From positions 38,707,437 through 38,771,436 of the forward strand of contig NC_133655.1 in NCBI RefSeq assembly GCF_009905375.1: a DNA stretch of 64,000 bases, in the 5' to 3' direction. Both the position numbers and the translations under genes were made by a program. Shown here one piece after another: positions 24,245 through 34,956 of the stretch. Position 1 is the stretch's first letter; every line of letters begins with the position of its first letter. Below the pieces are notes generated by a model. That model was not told the origin of the DNA, searched no databases, and saw only the letters and a list, made by a program, of their open reading frames with translations. This DNA comes from Apium graveolens (taxonomy: Eukaryota; Streptophyta; Magnoliopsida; Apiales; Apiaceae).

Positions 24245-27200
24245 TTATACAGATTCCAGTTGATTCAATCTCTCAGGAGTTGCTCCAATACCTGGTTCAC
24301 TCAAGGAAGTTGGATCATTGGTAGTGTTCTGTATTCTTCTTTCATCAGCACTTCCCAATCCAGTTTTATCTCTTGCTTCCTTTCCAGTAACTACTCTTGC
24401 TTCAAAACCACTTGCAGCAGTCTTCAAAGGTTTAGTCTGTTTTGCTTTAGTGAATCCTGGTAGGAGTGTTTTTGATCTATCTTCTGATATCAAGTTAACT
24501 TGAGCTATGTCAGAGGTTACTTGCTTCTTTGGAATATCAGAACTTATTGTCTCTTGACTCTGAACAACTTGAACCATGTCAGAGGTTGTTTTAAGAACTT
24601 TTCTTGAAGTCAGAGCAAGATCATCCTTTTCATCAGTGATTTCTTCATTCTCAGGAGGCACATAAACCTTGATAGGTTCACCAACCTTTTCTTTACCCTT
24701 GAATCTTGGATCTATCTGCGGTTGTGATTTAGCCAATATTGCTTCAGTATTTGTCCTTTCTTTTATCACAATGCCTTTGAGTTTTGGAAGTGTCTTTTTA
24801 CCAAAAGCTTCAGATTTAGATGTGACTTTTTCTGATTTAATTCTGGCTTCTTCTTCCATTAAACTCTCCAAGTCCATTCCTGGATTTTGCTGAAGAAATA
24901 AATGTCTTGACATTTCTTCATCAAGATCTAAAAGTTCATCAGAACTTATCCTTTTACCAGTAGCAGAACTAATTCTTTTTCCAGCATCAGAACTTGTCAT
25001 GTGACTTGTAATTTCAGCTTTTCTTGATGAGAAACCTCTACCTTGACTATGACCTCTACCCATTCCAGAGTTTCCTTGGTCATCCTTTTCATCATCCTTC
25101 CCTTTCAGTGTCTTGGCAGTCTTGCATTTGGACTTAATTACTCTCTCCCCCTTTTTGGCATCAGCAGGTAGTAGAAGAGATACAAGCAATTCCACTGAGG
25201 CTTGGATTTCAGTAAGTTGAGATTGCTGAAAAGCTTGATTTTTCAGAATATCATCAATCTGAGCTTGTTGTTTCTCTTGAGTCTTCTCAATATAAGCAAT
25301 CCTGTCAAAGGTAGGTTGTAAGAACTTTTTCTTGTCAATTTTCTGAATTTGGTCCTGTTTAATGAATTCTTCCTGAATCTTGTGTAGTTCTGCATGAGTA
25401 GTTGAATGGAGACCTTGTAGATGTTTAGTACTCAATGCAGTGACTCTAAGCTGGGTTTTGAAATCATCGGTATTTAACATCTCATCAGCTTTTGTCAATT
25501 GCTCAGCCAGATTCTTTGCAGATGGAACACAAGTAATTGAGTTCCATTCCTTAGTCCACTCCTGACCAGCAGGAGTTTCACTCCAAGGCACTAGTGCTTC
25601 TCTGGTAACAAACTTCTTAACAAGTTTAGATTTAAGAACTGTTTGTTGAGGGGCATGTCCTGAAGGACCTGCTTCATCAGTATCTGCTTGTAGAGCAGCA
25701 TCACCAGTATCTCTAGCATTTGCAGCATCAAAACTTACAGAATCAGTATCTTCTGATAGAACAACAGTGTGAGTAGCAATGGAGGCTTCAACATCCTCTA
25801 ATTGTTGATCTGGTTCCAAGTTCTGATCAACAGCCATATCCTGATGATCACCTATATTCTGATCAGCATCTAGATGCAGAGAAGGTGTAGTAGATAATTC
25901 TGGAGTTTGAGCAGCATCAGTAACAGGTGTTGTTGATGGATTAGTTGTTGTTGGAGCTTCTAAGTAAAGTACTTCAGGCACAACCAAGGTCTGGATATCA
26001 ATTTCAGCACTTGTGCCTGGAACAACAGGAGATACAGACTTTTGAACAGGAGACACAGATGGTGTGTTGGCCTTTTCAGTAACAGCTTCCTGAGATGGAG
26101 TTGATGGAGAAGTAGGGACTGGAGCAGATTCCTTTTCTTGTGAGATCAGAGATTCCTGATCTCCTTCCTTAGCTGCTGCTTCCTCATCATCTGAAACAGG
26201 CCTCTTTGCCCTCTGTTTCTTGTATCTCTTTGAAGATATGGATTCCTTGGGAGTTTCATCAACAGTCATTCGTCTAAGCCTTTTGAGAAGCGTAGATCCC
26301 CCAATTGCAGAATCCTTATGAGAAGGAACTTTCTCAGCTTCTTGGACAACAGGTTCTGATGTAGAAACCTGTTCCTCACTGTCAGATTCATCTCTCAAAA
26401 CAATCCTCCTTCTCTTCTGAGGTGTTTGAGGAACAATCTTTGTCCTCTTAGGCTTGGAAGATGAAGGCTTCACAGGAGGTTCTGAGGATGAGGGTTGAAC
26501 TGTCTGTGAAGTTGAGAGATATGATCTAAAATATTGCCTTAGTGTAGGTTGAGTAGTATGGGTGGTAGGGGCTGATGGTTGTTGTGGTGTTTGGGAGGTT
26601 GTTGTTGGGTGGACATCAGGATAAACAGATCTATAGGAATCAGGATCAGCATTTACTAAGATCTGCTTCACAGACTGAGGAATCTGTAAAGGTCTAACCA
26701 CTGGTTTCTTAGTGTCAGCATTTACCAGGTCATTAAAGTATCGTTTTGCAACTATAAAAGGTGGAGTTGAGGTACTGGTTAGTTGAGGTTCATCAGTACA
26801 AAAAGTATATATAAGTTGACAGAATTTAGCAAAGTAGACAACATTCATATCCTCTGTCATCCTAACCCCAATAAAACCAATTATAGTCGTTGCAAAATCA
26901 AAATGAGTTTGGTTTATAATGGCATACCCGATGTGCTGACTCATTATGGGGATGGCATCAAAATTCGAACACTTGTTCCTAAAAGCTTTAGTAATGCAGT
27001 CGAAGAAGAAACTCCATTCCCTTTTGATATGAGCCCGTTTCAACTGCCCAAGCTTTGCCAAACTCTGTTCATACCCCAAACTAGCCATTAACTCCTGAAG
27101 AGCCGATTCCTCTGGAATTGAAAAAGTACATCCTTCTGGGAGATGTAGAGCCGTGCGTATTGTAGCAGGAGTGACTGCATATGAAGAATCACCCACTTCG

Positions 27201-27439
27201 AAAACAATACTAGGAGTACCATTTGGACCACCATTATCAAAGTTTCCAGTCCTCCAAAGTGTCAGAACTTGTTGGCTTGAGAAGACGGAAGGTTGGGTCA
27301 ATGCATACCCGATTTCACTGTGTGCAAGAAGGTCTTGCACAAAATGCAATTCAAACGGAGCTTCAGCATTATCAAGAATTGCAGCATAGTTGTTTGGAAC
27401 AAACTTAGCTCCATCAATGATTAAATCCTTTGGTTCCAT
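24245..27439 (-). CDS. Large extra ORF downstream of pol in C (1,064 aa)
   Basis: This is the longest frame in the window, on the same strand as gag-pol and between pol and the 3' LTR. Residues 1-270 look globular (WSFFFDCITKAF, SQHIGYAIINQTHFDFATTI). Residues 270-600 are Ser/Thr/Pro-rich and acidic, with nuclear-localisation-like basic runs at about 330-345 (KPKRTK, QKRRR) and 387-413 (KRYKKQRAKR). A helical, probably coiled-coil region covers about 640-755, followed by a GRGHSQGRG patch near 795. No signal peptide or membrane helix is visible, so the envelope-like label given to Sirevirus extra ORFs fits poorly. The function is unknown. Staying open over 1,064 codons, while gag-pol has several breaks, suggests retained constraint or recent decay of pol. 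Confidence 0.75.
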   Translation of the reverse strand: MEPKDLIIDGAKFVPNNYAAILDNAEAPFELHFVQDLLAHSEIGYALTQPSVFSSQQVLTLWRTGNFDNGGPNGTPSIVFEVGDSSYAVTPATIRTALHLPEGCTFSIPEESALQELMASLGYEQSLAKLGQLKRAHIKREWSFFFDCITKAFRNKCSNFDAIPIMSQHIGYAIINQTHFDFATTIIGFIGVRMTEDMNVVYFAKFCQLIYTFCTDEPQLTSTSTPPFIVAKRYFNDLVNADTKKPVVRPLQIPQSVKQILVNADPDSYRSVYPDVHPTTTSQTPQQPSAPTTHTTQPTLRQYFRSYLSTSQTVQPSSSEPPVKPSSSKPKRTKIVPQTPQKRRRIVLRDESDSEEQVSTSEPVVQEAEKVPSHKDSAIGGSTLLKRLRRMTVDETPKESISSKRYKKQRAKRPVSDDEEAAAKEGDQESLISQEKESAPVPTSPSTPSQEAVTEKANTPSVSPVQKSVSPVVPGTSAEIDIQTLVVPEVLYLEAPTTTNPSTTPVTDAAQTPELSTTPSLHLDADQNIGDHQDMAVDQNLEPDQQLEDVEASIATHTVVLSEDTDSVSFDAANARDTGDAALQADTDEAGPSGHAPQQTVLKSKLVKKFVTREALVPWSETPAGQEWTKEWNSITCVPSAKNLAEQLTKADEMLNTDDFKTQLRVTALSTKHLQGLHSTTHAELHKIQEEFIKQDQIQKIDKKKFLQPTFDRIAYIEKTQEKQQAQIDDILKNQAFQQSQLTEIQASVELLVSLLLPADAKKGERVIKSKCKTAKTLKGKDDEKDDQGNSGMGRGHSQGRGFSSRKAEITSHMTSSDAGKRISSATGKRISSDELLDLDEEMSRHLFLQQNPGMDLESLMEEEARIKSEKVTSKSEAFGKKTLPKLKGIVIKERTNTEAILAKSQPQIDPRFKGKEKVGEPIKVYVPPENEEITDEKDDLALTSRKVLKTTSDMVQVVQSQETISSDIPKKQVTSDIAQVNLISEDRSKTLLPGFTKAKQTKPLKTAASGFEARVVTGKEARDKTGLGSADERRIQNTTNDPTSLSEPGIGATPERLNQLESV

Positions 27440-29866
27440 GAAATTAATCGAGATGTGTAAGTGCCTGTTAGGTGTTTGATAGAATGTCTATATAAAAAAC
27501 CAACGTTAGAAGAAGAAAGAGAGTAAAAGCAAATAGAGAGAAAAAGTGTGAAATGAAATAAAAGATTAAAAAATCCTCTCTCTGTCTTACTTATACTTTT
27601 GAAAAAAAAAATGTAACCGTTGGACACCTGTCAGACATGTAGTAAAAACGAATAGTTAATGGGCACGAGAAAACAGTAATCATTACTTACCCACTTGCAG
27701 TTTTTCAAGAAAAAACCGTTCCACTTACCCAGTTATTCCATTAATCAAGGTGAAACAGTTTTAATTCAAAATGGAAACTATTCCCACTTATTGAATTATT
27801 TTTCACTGCAACATCAATATTCTGAAAAAAAAATTGAGTAAAAATGACCATAATAAATCAGATGAGCAAGTACTGATAAAATAAAATCAGAACTTAAGTT
27901 AAAATAGAATTTATATGGTCATCAGAATATGAATATGTATTAGGATTTATCAATGCATTACAAAATATCTCAGAGACAAGATCTTGAAATAAAAACAAAT
28001 TTCATTAATATATCAAGAGAATACATTCATGAAATTTAAATTACATCAGAACTTGTACAAGATTTCCCTAAGCTGCTAAACCTAACGTCAACAGCCTTTG
28101 TCCTAGCTCAAGAAGCAGGGCAAGGCCGATGATGAAGAAAAATAGGAAGAAGAAAATAAATCATTTCTTCTTCCTACTCTCGACAAACAGAATAGCAAGT
28201 CGTATGATTCGCTCTTGCTGACGGAGAGCTTCCAGCCTTTCCTTCTCCAATCGCTCCAGATGGCGATGGTAATCCATATAGAAGAACAGGAGGTGGGTAA
28301 GTACCTCCTGGGGAACAGAGTCTCATATCTCATCAGGAATGGCAGTGACGTGCCATTCCTGCTGCCAATCAGCACAGCTCAACTCCATGTTGAAGGTTTC
28401 GTTGTTCAAAAACATATTGTATCTGACCATGGTGTTTTTGATAGAAAAAGTATGAAGATGAGTTTATGATAAAAGATTTGATGGGAAGGCTGATGTGAAG
28501 TGGTTGCTTATATAGGCAATAGAATGCCAGGAGACGCAAGGAAATTTAATGCTTACAGGTAGAATTAATTCTACCTCGTCTCCCCAGACTTGGAAAAAGA
28601 AAAACATTCATTGGAAAGAGAAAACATGGTTTAATGCGCACAAGAAGCAAGTAAAAGTTGACTGTTCATGTACGAGTACCACTATCCCTAACTATAGTGA
28701 CTATTAATCTTCCACTTTAACATATTCTGGTTTAAACTGAGACTGTTGTCAAATTTTATTCACAAATAAGTCAAGTAAAGAATCAGACTGTAATATCAGA
28801 ACTTAGACTTATATCAGAACTTAACAGTCATTAGAACATAATTTCTTAACTCGAAAAATGAATGCCTATCTTAGTAAGTCCTCACATAAATTCTGATTTA
28901 TATTCTTCACAACATAATCATCAGAACATGCAATCAGAACTTGTCCTCAGAATTTGTGCAATGTGACACAATGATTGTTCATCTAAAACAACATAGATCA
29001 CCACAATGATTTTCATCATTAATATGGAGTGTTTAGTGTGTGCATTAAGCTAAATATCAGACAAAGAGTAAAGTCTGATTCACTTCAATACATCTTAGAA
29101 ATAAGGCATAACTAAAACTTTGCTAAAGAGCTGTCATTATCCTGAAACCTACTGTTGAATGAGTTCATGCTTGAGTCAACCTCAACTATTGTGTGCTAAT
29201 TTTGTGCATCTTTTTAAATTCCTTTTTATAGTGGCTTCTCAGTGTAAATGAGTCACGACTGCTTATCAAAATTTATGCTATTATCAGAGTATTTCTCCAG
29301 TAATCATAGAGTATGAAAAGTCACCAAGAAAATATTTTATTTGCTTTTCTGATGCATATTACTTAATACCATCAATGCACTTGGGTCTTCCCTTCCACAT
29401 TTTTACTCTAGATCTCAAAGGAGTACCTTATTTTTAATCCTTGTTTCGCTTTCTTTTTTTCTTGATAAGTGAGGTTTATCAGCACTTAGTTCATTCAACA
29501 GATTTAGTAGCATCAGAACTTAACAGATGAGTAGCATTATTCTAGTTTGTGACTTAGTAATAAGATAGACAAAGTAAACTCAACTAAGCTCAATTATCAG
29601 AATTTGCTTGTGTCAATAGATTTCCACAGAAATAATTACTTCTTACATGGGATCCCTTGTTTATTGAAGACTACTAGGTCAGCATCTAGCACAGTTATCC
29701 TCATAGGATTGAATAGTTACCTAAACAGACGTATCTCTATCAGAGTTTAGAAACATTGATCAGGCAACAGTCAGTACTCAAACATATTTTTCAATTAAGC
29801 ACAGAATACACAAAGAGATTGAATTCTGTAAATACTGATCATAAAGTCTGATGCAACAGAACAAAA
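27440..29866 (-). other. Spacer between pol and the extra ORF of C
   Basis: About 2.4 kb of AT-rich sequence with no long frame. It carries six exact copies of TCAGAACTT (27887, 28046, 28796, 28813, 28933 and 29514, plus strand) and many near variants. One possible small broken frame is listed separately. Confidence 0.7.
28078..28430 (-). pseudogene. Possible small broken frame with a hydrophobic tail (C spacer)
   Basis: From the ATG at 28430 one minus-strand frame reads 36 codons to a TGA (28323-28325). It then continues through a charged helical stretch (DYHRHLERLEKERLEALRQQ), a second stop, and a strongly hydrophobic run (FIFFFLFFFIIGLALLLEL) before the stop near 28078. The mix of a helical segment followed by a membrane-like segment is suggestive, but two stops make it uncertain that it is a gene. 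Another frame here (28375-28103) is an equally plausible shadow. Confidence 0.25.
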
Positions 29867-30712
29867 CTAAGCAGATTTAGAGAAAGAACCTGAAACCATT
29901 CCAAGTCCATTTACCAATCTTGTAAAAGTAGCTTCACACAATGGTTTTGTGAAGATATCTGCTAGTTGTTGATCTGTTGGAACAAAGTGCAATTCCACTG
30001 TACCTTCATCTACATGTTCCCTGATGAAGTGGTACCTAATGCTGATGTGCTTTGTCATAGAGTGTTGAACTGGATTACCTGTCATAGCAATAGCACTTTG
30101 ATTATCACAGTAAATAGGGATTTTGAAATATGTTAACCCATAATCCAGTAACTGATTCTTCATCCAAAGAATCTGTGCACAACAGCTTCCTGCAGCAATA
30201 TATTCTGCTTCTGCAGTTGATGTGGAAATTGACTTTTTTTTCTTGCTAAACCAAGAAACCAACCTGCCTCCAAGAAATTGGCAGCTTCCACTTGTGCTTT
30301 TCATGTCAATTTTGTAACCTGCAAAATCTGCATCTGAGTAACCTATTAGTTTAAAATCTGATTCTCTGGGAGACCATAATCCCAGATCAGCTGTTCCCTT
30401 AAGATATTTGAAAATTCTTTTCACAGCTGTTAAGTGAGGTTCTCTTGGATCTGCTTGAAATCTTGCACAAAGACAGGTAACATACATGATATCAGGTCTA
30501 CTAGCAGTTAGATAGAGTAGAGAGGCAATCATACCTCTGTAATCAGTAATATCTACTGATTTACCAGTATCCTTATCCAGTTTTGTTGCAGTGGCCATGG
30601 GAGTGGATGCACTTGAACAATCTTGCATTCCAAATTTCTTCAGCAAATTTCTGGTGTACTTAGTTTGACAAATAAAAGTGCCTTCTTCATTTTGCTTGAC
30701 TTGAAGGCCCAG
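29867..30712 (-). pseudogene. pol: RT C-terminal part and RNase H of C (beyond insertion A)
   Basis: The frame runs from the junction with A (codons for FLGLQVKQNEEGTFICQ) to a stop at 29867; the methionine at 30646 is internal. Copia RNase H landmarks are present in order: YSDADFAG, STAEAEYIAAGS, CDNQSAI and ADIFTKPL. The stretch is uninterrupted. It continues the RT domain that ends at GELSYF on the other side of A (44842). The enzyme would make cDNA and remove RNA template, but it is physically split here. Confidence 0.93.
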
Positions 30713-30717
30713 AAATT
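30713..30717. repeat. Target site duplication of A, left copy (AAATT)
   Basis: AAATT precedes the left LTR of A. The right copy (44837-44841) is AAAAT, one mismatch. Joining the flanks restores the copia reading at GELSYF/LGLQV, which confirms the site. Confidence 0.85.
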
Positions 30718-32875
30718 TATAATAACCCCCAAAATTTTCAACTTTTTGTAACCCTTATGAATAGTGTTTTTGCTGAATAAGAAAACTGTTCATACCACAC
30801 TACGTAGGGTTTCTTTTATGGATATTCTGAGATTTTATTAGTACTCTATATGGTATATAAGGGTATGTAAAGATCGTCAGAATCCAATTCTGAACACTTT
30901 GATTTTTCCCGGAAATCCCCTAGATACGGAAAGAATTGAGTATAAGGTAACTATCTAAAAAAGATTTAAATTCAAGGATTTTAATAGAGGATCATAAAGA
31001 GGAATATAATGTATTGAGAAAGGTTAAGGGAACCTAAGTAATAAGATACCGGGTATGATCCCTCAAACGATAAACGAAAACGAAAGTTAAGCGAACCGTA
31101 TAACAGATCAGCGGTCATTAGGCAAACAATTAGGAAGTTAATCAAAGAGATTAGAGGGGATGATGTCATCCAACCAATGAGAAGAAGACAAAGAGGGGAG
31201 GATGACATCACATGATGACATAAGCATGACATAGGGAGGAAGGAGATGTGGTTGAATTAAAACCACACAAAGTTCAAGGCTAAAAAGGTAATTAACCAAA
31301 ACAAAAACAAAACTACATCCACCAAGCCAAAACAAATCATTTCATCAAAACAAAAAAAATTCTATTTCTCTCCACCAAGAAGCTTGCTCTCGGCTTTTTA
31401 CATTTTCAAGAAGCAAGATTTTTAAAATCCAAGTTCCAAGCTTCCTAAATTGGTAAGATAATTCTCTAGTACTCCTTATGCATAGATATGGCTATCTTAT
31501 GAGTTTAAGCCTCCAATTCATTCTCAATCTTCTCCAAGAAATCAATGAAGAAGACAATGAATAGTGATTTCAAGGTTTTTAACTTGATTTTTCTTGTTTT
31601 TCCTTTAAGATCCAAGCATCCCTAAGACTCCTCAAGGCTTCCTATGGCTTCCTAGCTACTCACACCACTTCAAGGAAGGTATATCATCTCCAAACCATAG
31701 CTTTACTTGGTAAATTAGGATGATTTTGGTTGTTATGGTAATAGAGTAGCTTAATGATGGTTGGTTTAGAGTTGGGTTGGAATGGTGGTGAATGAAATGT
31801 TGAAATCTTATGGTTTGGTTAAAGGATTTAATATAGTTTAAATTCAAGTTTTAGGAACAAGTATAATTGTTAATAATTAGTTGATTGGGGCTGTTGTAAT
31901 GTGATATGGATGGACTTTGATTGTATGAATGGATTGGGGTTGTTTGATGATTGAATTGGAATGGTATAAAATTGGGAAATCGCGTAAACATAGCCGTCGT
32001 AATGTCCGATTTACTTTAGACTGCTTTTGTACATAACATTAGGATCCGAGAACTCCCTGCTAGGTTTTTACCATTGCCATGTTTAGATAGTTCATGTTAC
32101 GAGCTTCATTTTTATATGTGGTTCATTTGATTCCGATGTACGGTTTAGGAGAAACGGCCGTTTTAAGTAACGACGTTTTGCGAATGAACCATTACCCCTC
32201 GCCTTACTTTGAAACATAGGTTAAAGACCTTAAATGGTTAATTAATTTATGAAACAATTATGTTAAGTGTGTTAGGCAGTTGGTAAGACACTCGCGAAGG
32301 AATCTCCTTAAAACTCGTAATGGTGAAATTATTAAAAATAGTGGAGCCGAGGGTACTCGAGTGACTTAAGAGAATCAGTAAGCGCAAAGCGAGCGTTAGA
32401 GTCTAATTTGGTTAAAGTATAGATTTACAAGTGACTTTGGTTTAATTCCAACTCACATGTTGTTTATAGGTTACCAGACTCGTCCCAAGCCATTAATCAC
32501 CCTCAGTCGCTCAGGCAAGTTTTCTATCCGTTATACTGTTGTTGTGATGTATACACTTGTATATGCATTATCTTGTGATAGATGCATAATGGTTATTTAG
32601 CAAATTCTTGCGATATATTGTAGTATGTAATATGGTACATATGCATGCCTGTTTCATATTCTTGCCATATATAACTGTTGGTTCAGTTGATAATACCTAT
32701 GCTAGAGAATAGCGGTAAATTGCATATACCCTTAGTATAGGGACCCAAAGGTGAAAACATTTTCTAAAACCGGGAGTCGAGGATCCCGAGTAGATTTTAT
32801 ATATATATATATTTATATATATATGGTTATAGTTTTCAAACTATTAATCGAATAAGGTTTATTCGATAACTTTAT

Positions 32876-33038
32876 TTTATTAATGAATATTATCTTGAAT
32901 ATTCATTCGAGGACTTATGACTCCTTTATATTATTTATTGAATATTACTTGAATATTCCTTTGAGGATGTATGACTCCGTTATTTTCTTTAATGAATATT
33001 ATTTATAATATTCATTTGAGGTATTATGACTCCGCTTA
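32876..33038 (+). repeat. Diverged 55-58 bp tandem repeat in the left LTR of A
   Basis: Three units contain AATGAATATTA, GAATATTC and a GANGTATGACTCC-type end. They are homologous to the cleaner arrays of B (4897-5062, 14582-14750). The partner in the right LTR is 42946-43108. Confidence 0.75.
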
Positions 33039-34372
33039 TTATTTAATAATATTCTTTATTTTATTAAAGAATAATGTTTTGATAATCAAACTTATTTTCG
33101 ATTATTCAAATAAAGATAGTACTTTCGTATAAGTATATCTTTGGTTATGTAATATCCAATTCAAGTATAAGTTTTACAACATCTACTTCAATTATTTTTA
33201 TAAAGATTATTCTTTATTGGAATATTATTTAAATAATAATATTGATATATTTTTTATATATATTGGGACTGATTTATTTTATTAAATCAGTATCACTCCG
33301 AACATTCTTAAAAATGTTTTGCGAGTCTTCAAAATGATTTTTTTTTAAAGTTAGAGCGGATCCCAAAACTCATTTTTATATTTAAGATCCTCCTTTCGAA
33401 GGGGATTTAAATACTCACTCAAAACCGGAGGGATCCGGCTCTGTGGTGTGTTTTATATTCGCAACAAGGTTGCTATCTTAATAAAAGAATTTTGATTACT
33501 TACCCAACACTCGGGAAGTAAAATTCTTGGAACAAGTTAATCCATTAACAGGCATCGCCTGGGAAATATCGGTGAGTTTTCCTTTCCAACTAGATACGAC
33601 TTCTTAGTGGAGCCGTATCAACAAGTTTCTACTTGGGGAAAGTGGGGACGAGCTTTACGTTTCAGAGTCATGGATTTCATCTGAACTAGGAGTGGCGTAA
33701 GTGGTCGAGTAGCGCCGGCCCAGCCTTATTATATTGGCCCAAATGGCCTGGAAGTTCTGCTAAGGCGGTCCATTCCTTAGGAGTTCAATGTTCGGTTGAC
33801 AAGTAAATCTGACAGGTTCTCCTCTACATGTAGAAAATGGTGGGGTTGTACTACTACGACTGATCATCGTAAGTGGTCTTCCTGGCGCGGCAAACTCCCG
33901 TAATGAGTTCATCATCCAGTTGGATAATTCTGCAACACTACCCGTAACATTTCGATCGAAAGGCTACGAATGGGTGGTTGCCGAAGCATTGACAGGGTCA
34001 AATAGTTTTATTGGTGTTTCTATTGAATGAAGTATCTCATAACTTCATTTCTTTTAAAAATATTTCAAAGATTGAATATATTCAAGTTTTAATTTATAGT
34101 CTCATCTATGGGATGACCTCTTGAATCTTATTATACTTTGTGCAGTAGTAGTTCAAATAGATTTCTAAAAATGGTATAAGTATAGTGAAGTAATTGGTAA
34201 CTTCATCTTCTTTTAAACTTATATCCAGTAAGTAATTACCTTACACATGATAAAGGATTCTAGTAAGTATCCGTTCAGATGCTTGTATTAGTGTTACCAC
34301 TATATATTATTTTGCGAGCTGTAATGCTCACTCTTGCTTCATTTCTTCATCACACAACAACAGTTAGGAAAG

Positions 34373-34495
34373 ATGGCCAGGCTCAAGCAGACCCAGCGCA
34401 AGAGCGTGGGAAGCGCCCCGCGCCTTCCCGTTGAGATCGTAGCCGCTATAGCTGTAGAGGTAGATCTACCTGTAGACCAGACATTCTACTTTTAG
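34373..34495 (+). CDS. Histone-H3-tail-like short frame in the 5' LTR of A
   Basis: A 40-codon frame starts MARLKQTQRKSVGSAPR. With the start codons aligned, it matches the histone H3 N-terminus at 10 of the first 13 positions; with one gap the APR also matches. After 29 codons, in phase 0, comes GAG|GTAGAT (exon end 34459), a donor-like site conserved in B and G. Joined to the AG at 34955-34956 it would run in frame into the leader ORF. The element itself encodes a chromodomain, a module that binds methylated H3 tails in related chromoviruses. The coding and splicing are inferred; the similarity and the conserved site are seen directly. Confidence 0.55.
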   Translation: MARLKQTQRKSVGSAPRLPVEIVAAIAVEVDLPVDQTFYF

Positions 34496-34772
34496 GAACC
34501 AAATATTGTATAATTATAACTTGTGGCAGATAATGGCAATTAACTGTAAATTTATCAAGTAATCATTTTGGGTTGTAATAACTTTTAATTGTGGATTCAA
34601 GGACTTGTACTTATTTCAATTTCATTTCTGAGACTATGACGTGTGGTGGTCTGTGTTAGTGTGGGGTCACAGCTTGAGGTTGTTTATTATTAATTAAGTT
34701 AAGTGATAATTGTGGAAAGAAAGACCGTGACGACCCGGATCCCTGACCCCGGATCTGGGGGTGTTACAGAAA

Positions 34773-34784
34773 TGGTATCAGAGC
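34773..34784 (+). promoter_or_regulatory. Primer binding site of A
   Basis: TGGTATCAGAGC lies four bases after the LTR end and is complementary to initiator tRNA-Met. It would fall inside the proposed leader intron (34460-34956), so a spliced RNA could not serve as genome. Confidence 0.95.
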
Positions 34785-34956
34785 TAAGCGTTATAAACCT
34801 CAGAGATGATGCGACGATATAATAACAAATTCACAAAGATAATAAGAACTCTTGCCAAGTTCATGGTCGGACTATTTAAAGTAGCACTGACAGTTAAAAC
34901 CCTTACGGGAACCCTTATAAGTATCATGATAGTAACTTAGCTCATTTAATGTGTAG

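Larger units (their letters stand above)
30718..34768 (+). repeat. 5' LTR of A
   Basis: The LTR is 4,051 bp from TATAATAACCCCC (TG mutated to TA) to GGGGGTGTTACA. It includes a diverged three-copy repeat (32876-33038), a TA-rich stretch (about 32797-32824), a copy of the H3-like frame (34373-34495) and long segments alignable with the LTRs of B. Confidence 0.95.

Noticed and set aside
24007..27408. Several plus-strand frames of 60-111 codons opposite the large ORF of C
   Set aside because: They are shadows of the 1,064-codon minus-strand frame, whose length and composition are clearly real.
24245..27439. Calling the large extra ORF of C an envelope protein
   Set aside because: No signal peptide, membrane helix or fusion-like segment is visible; the basic and coiled-coil stretches fit a nuclear or structural role better.
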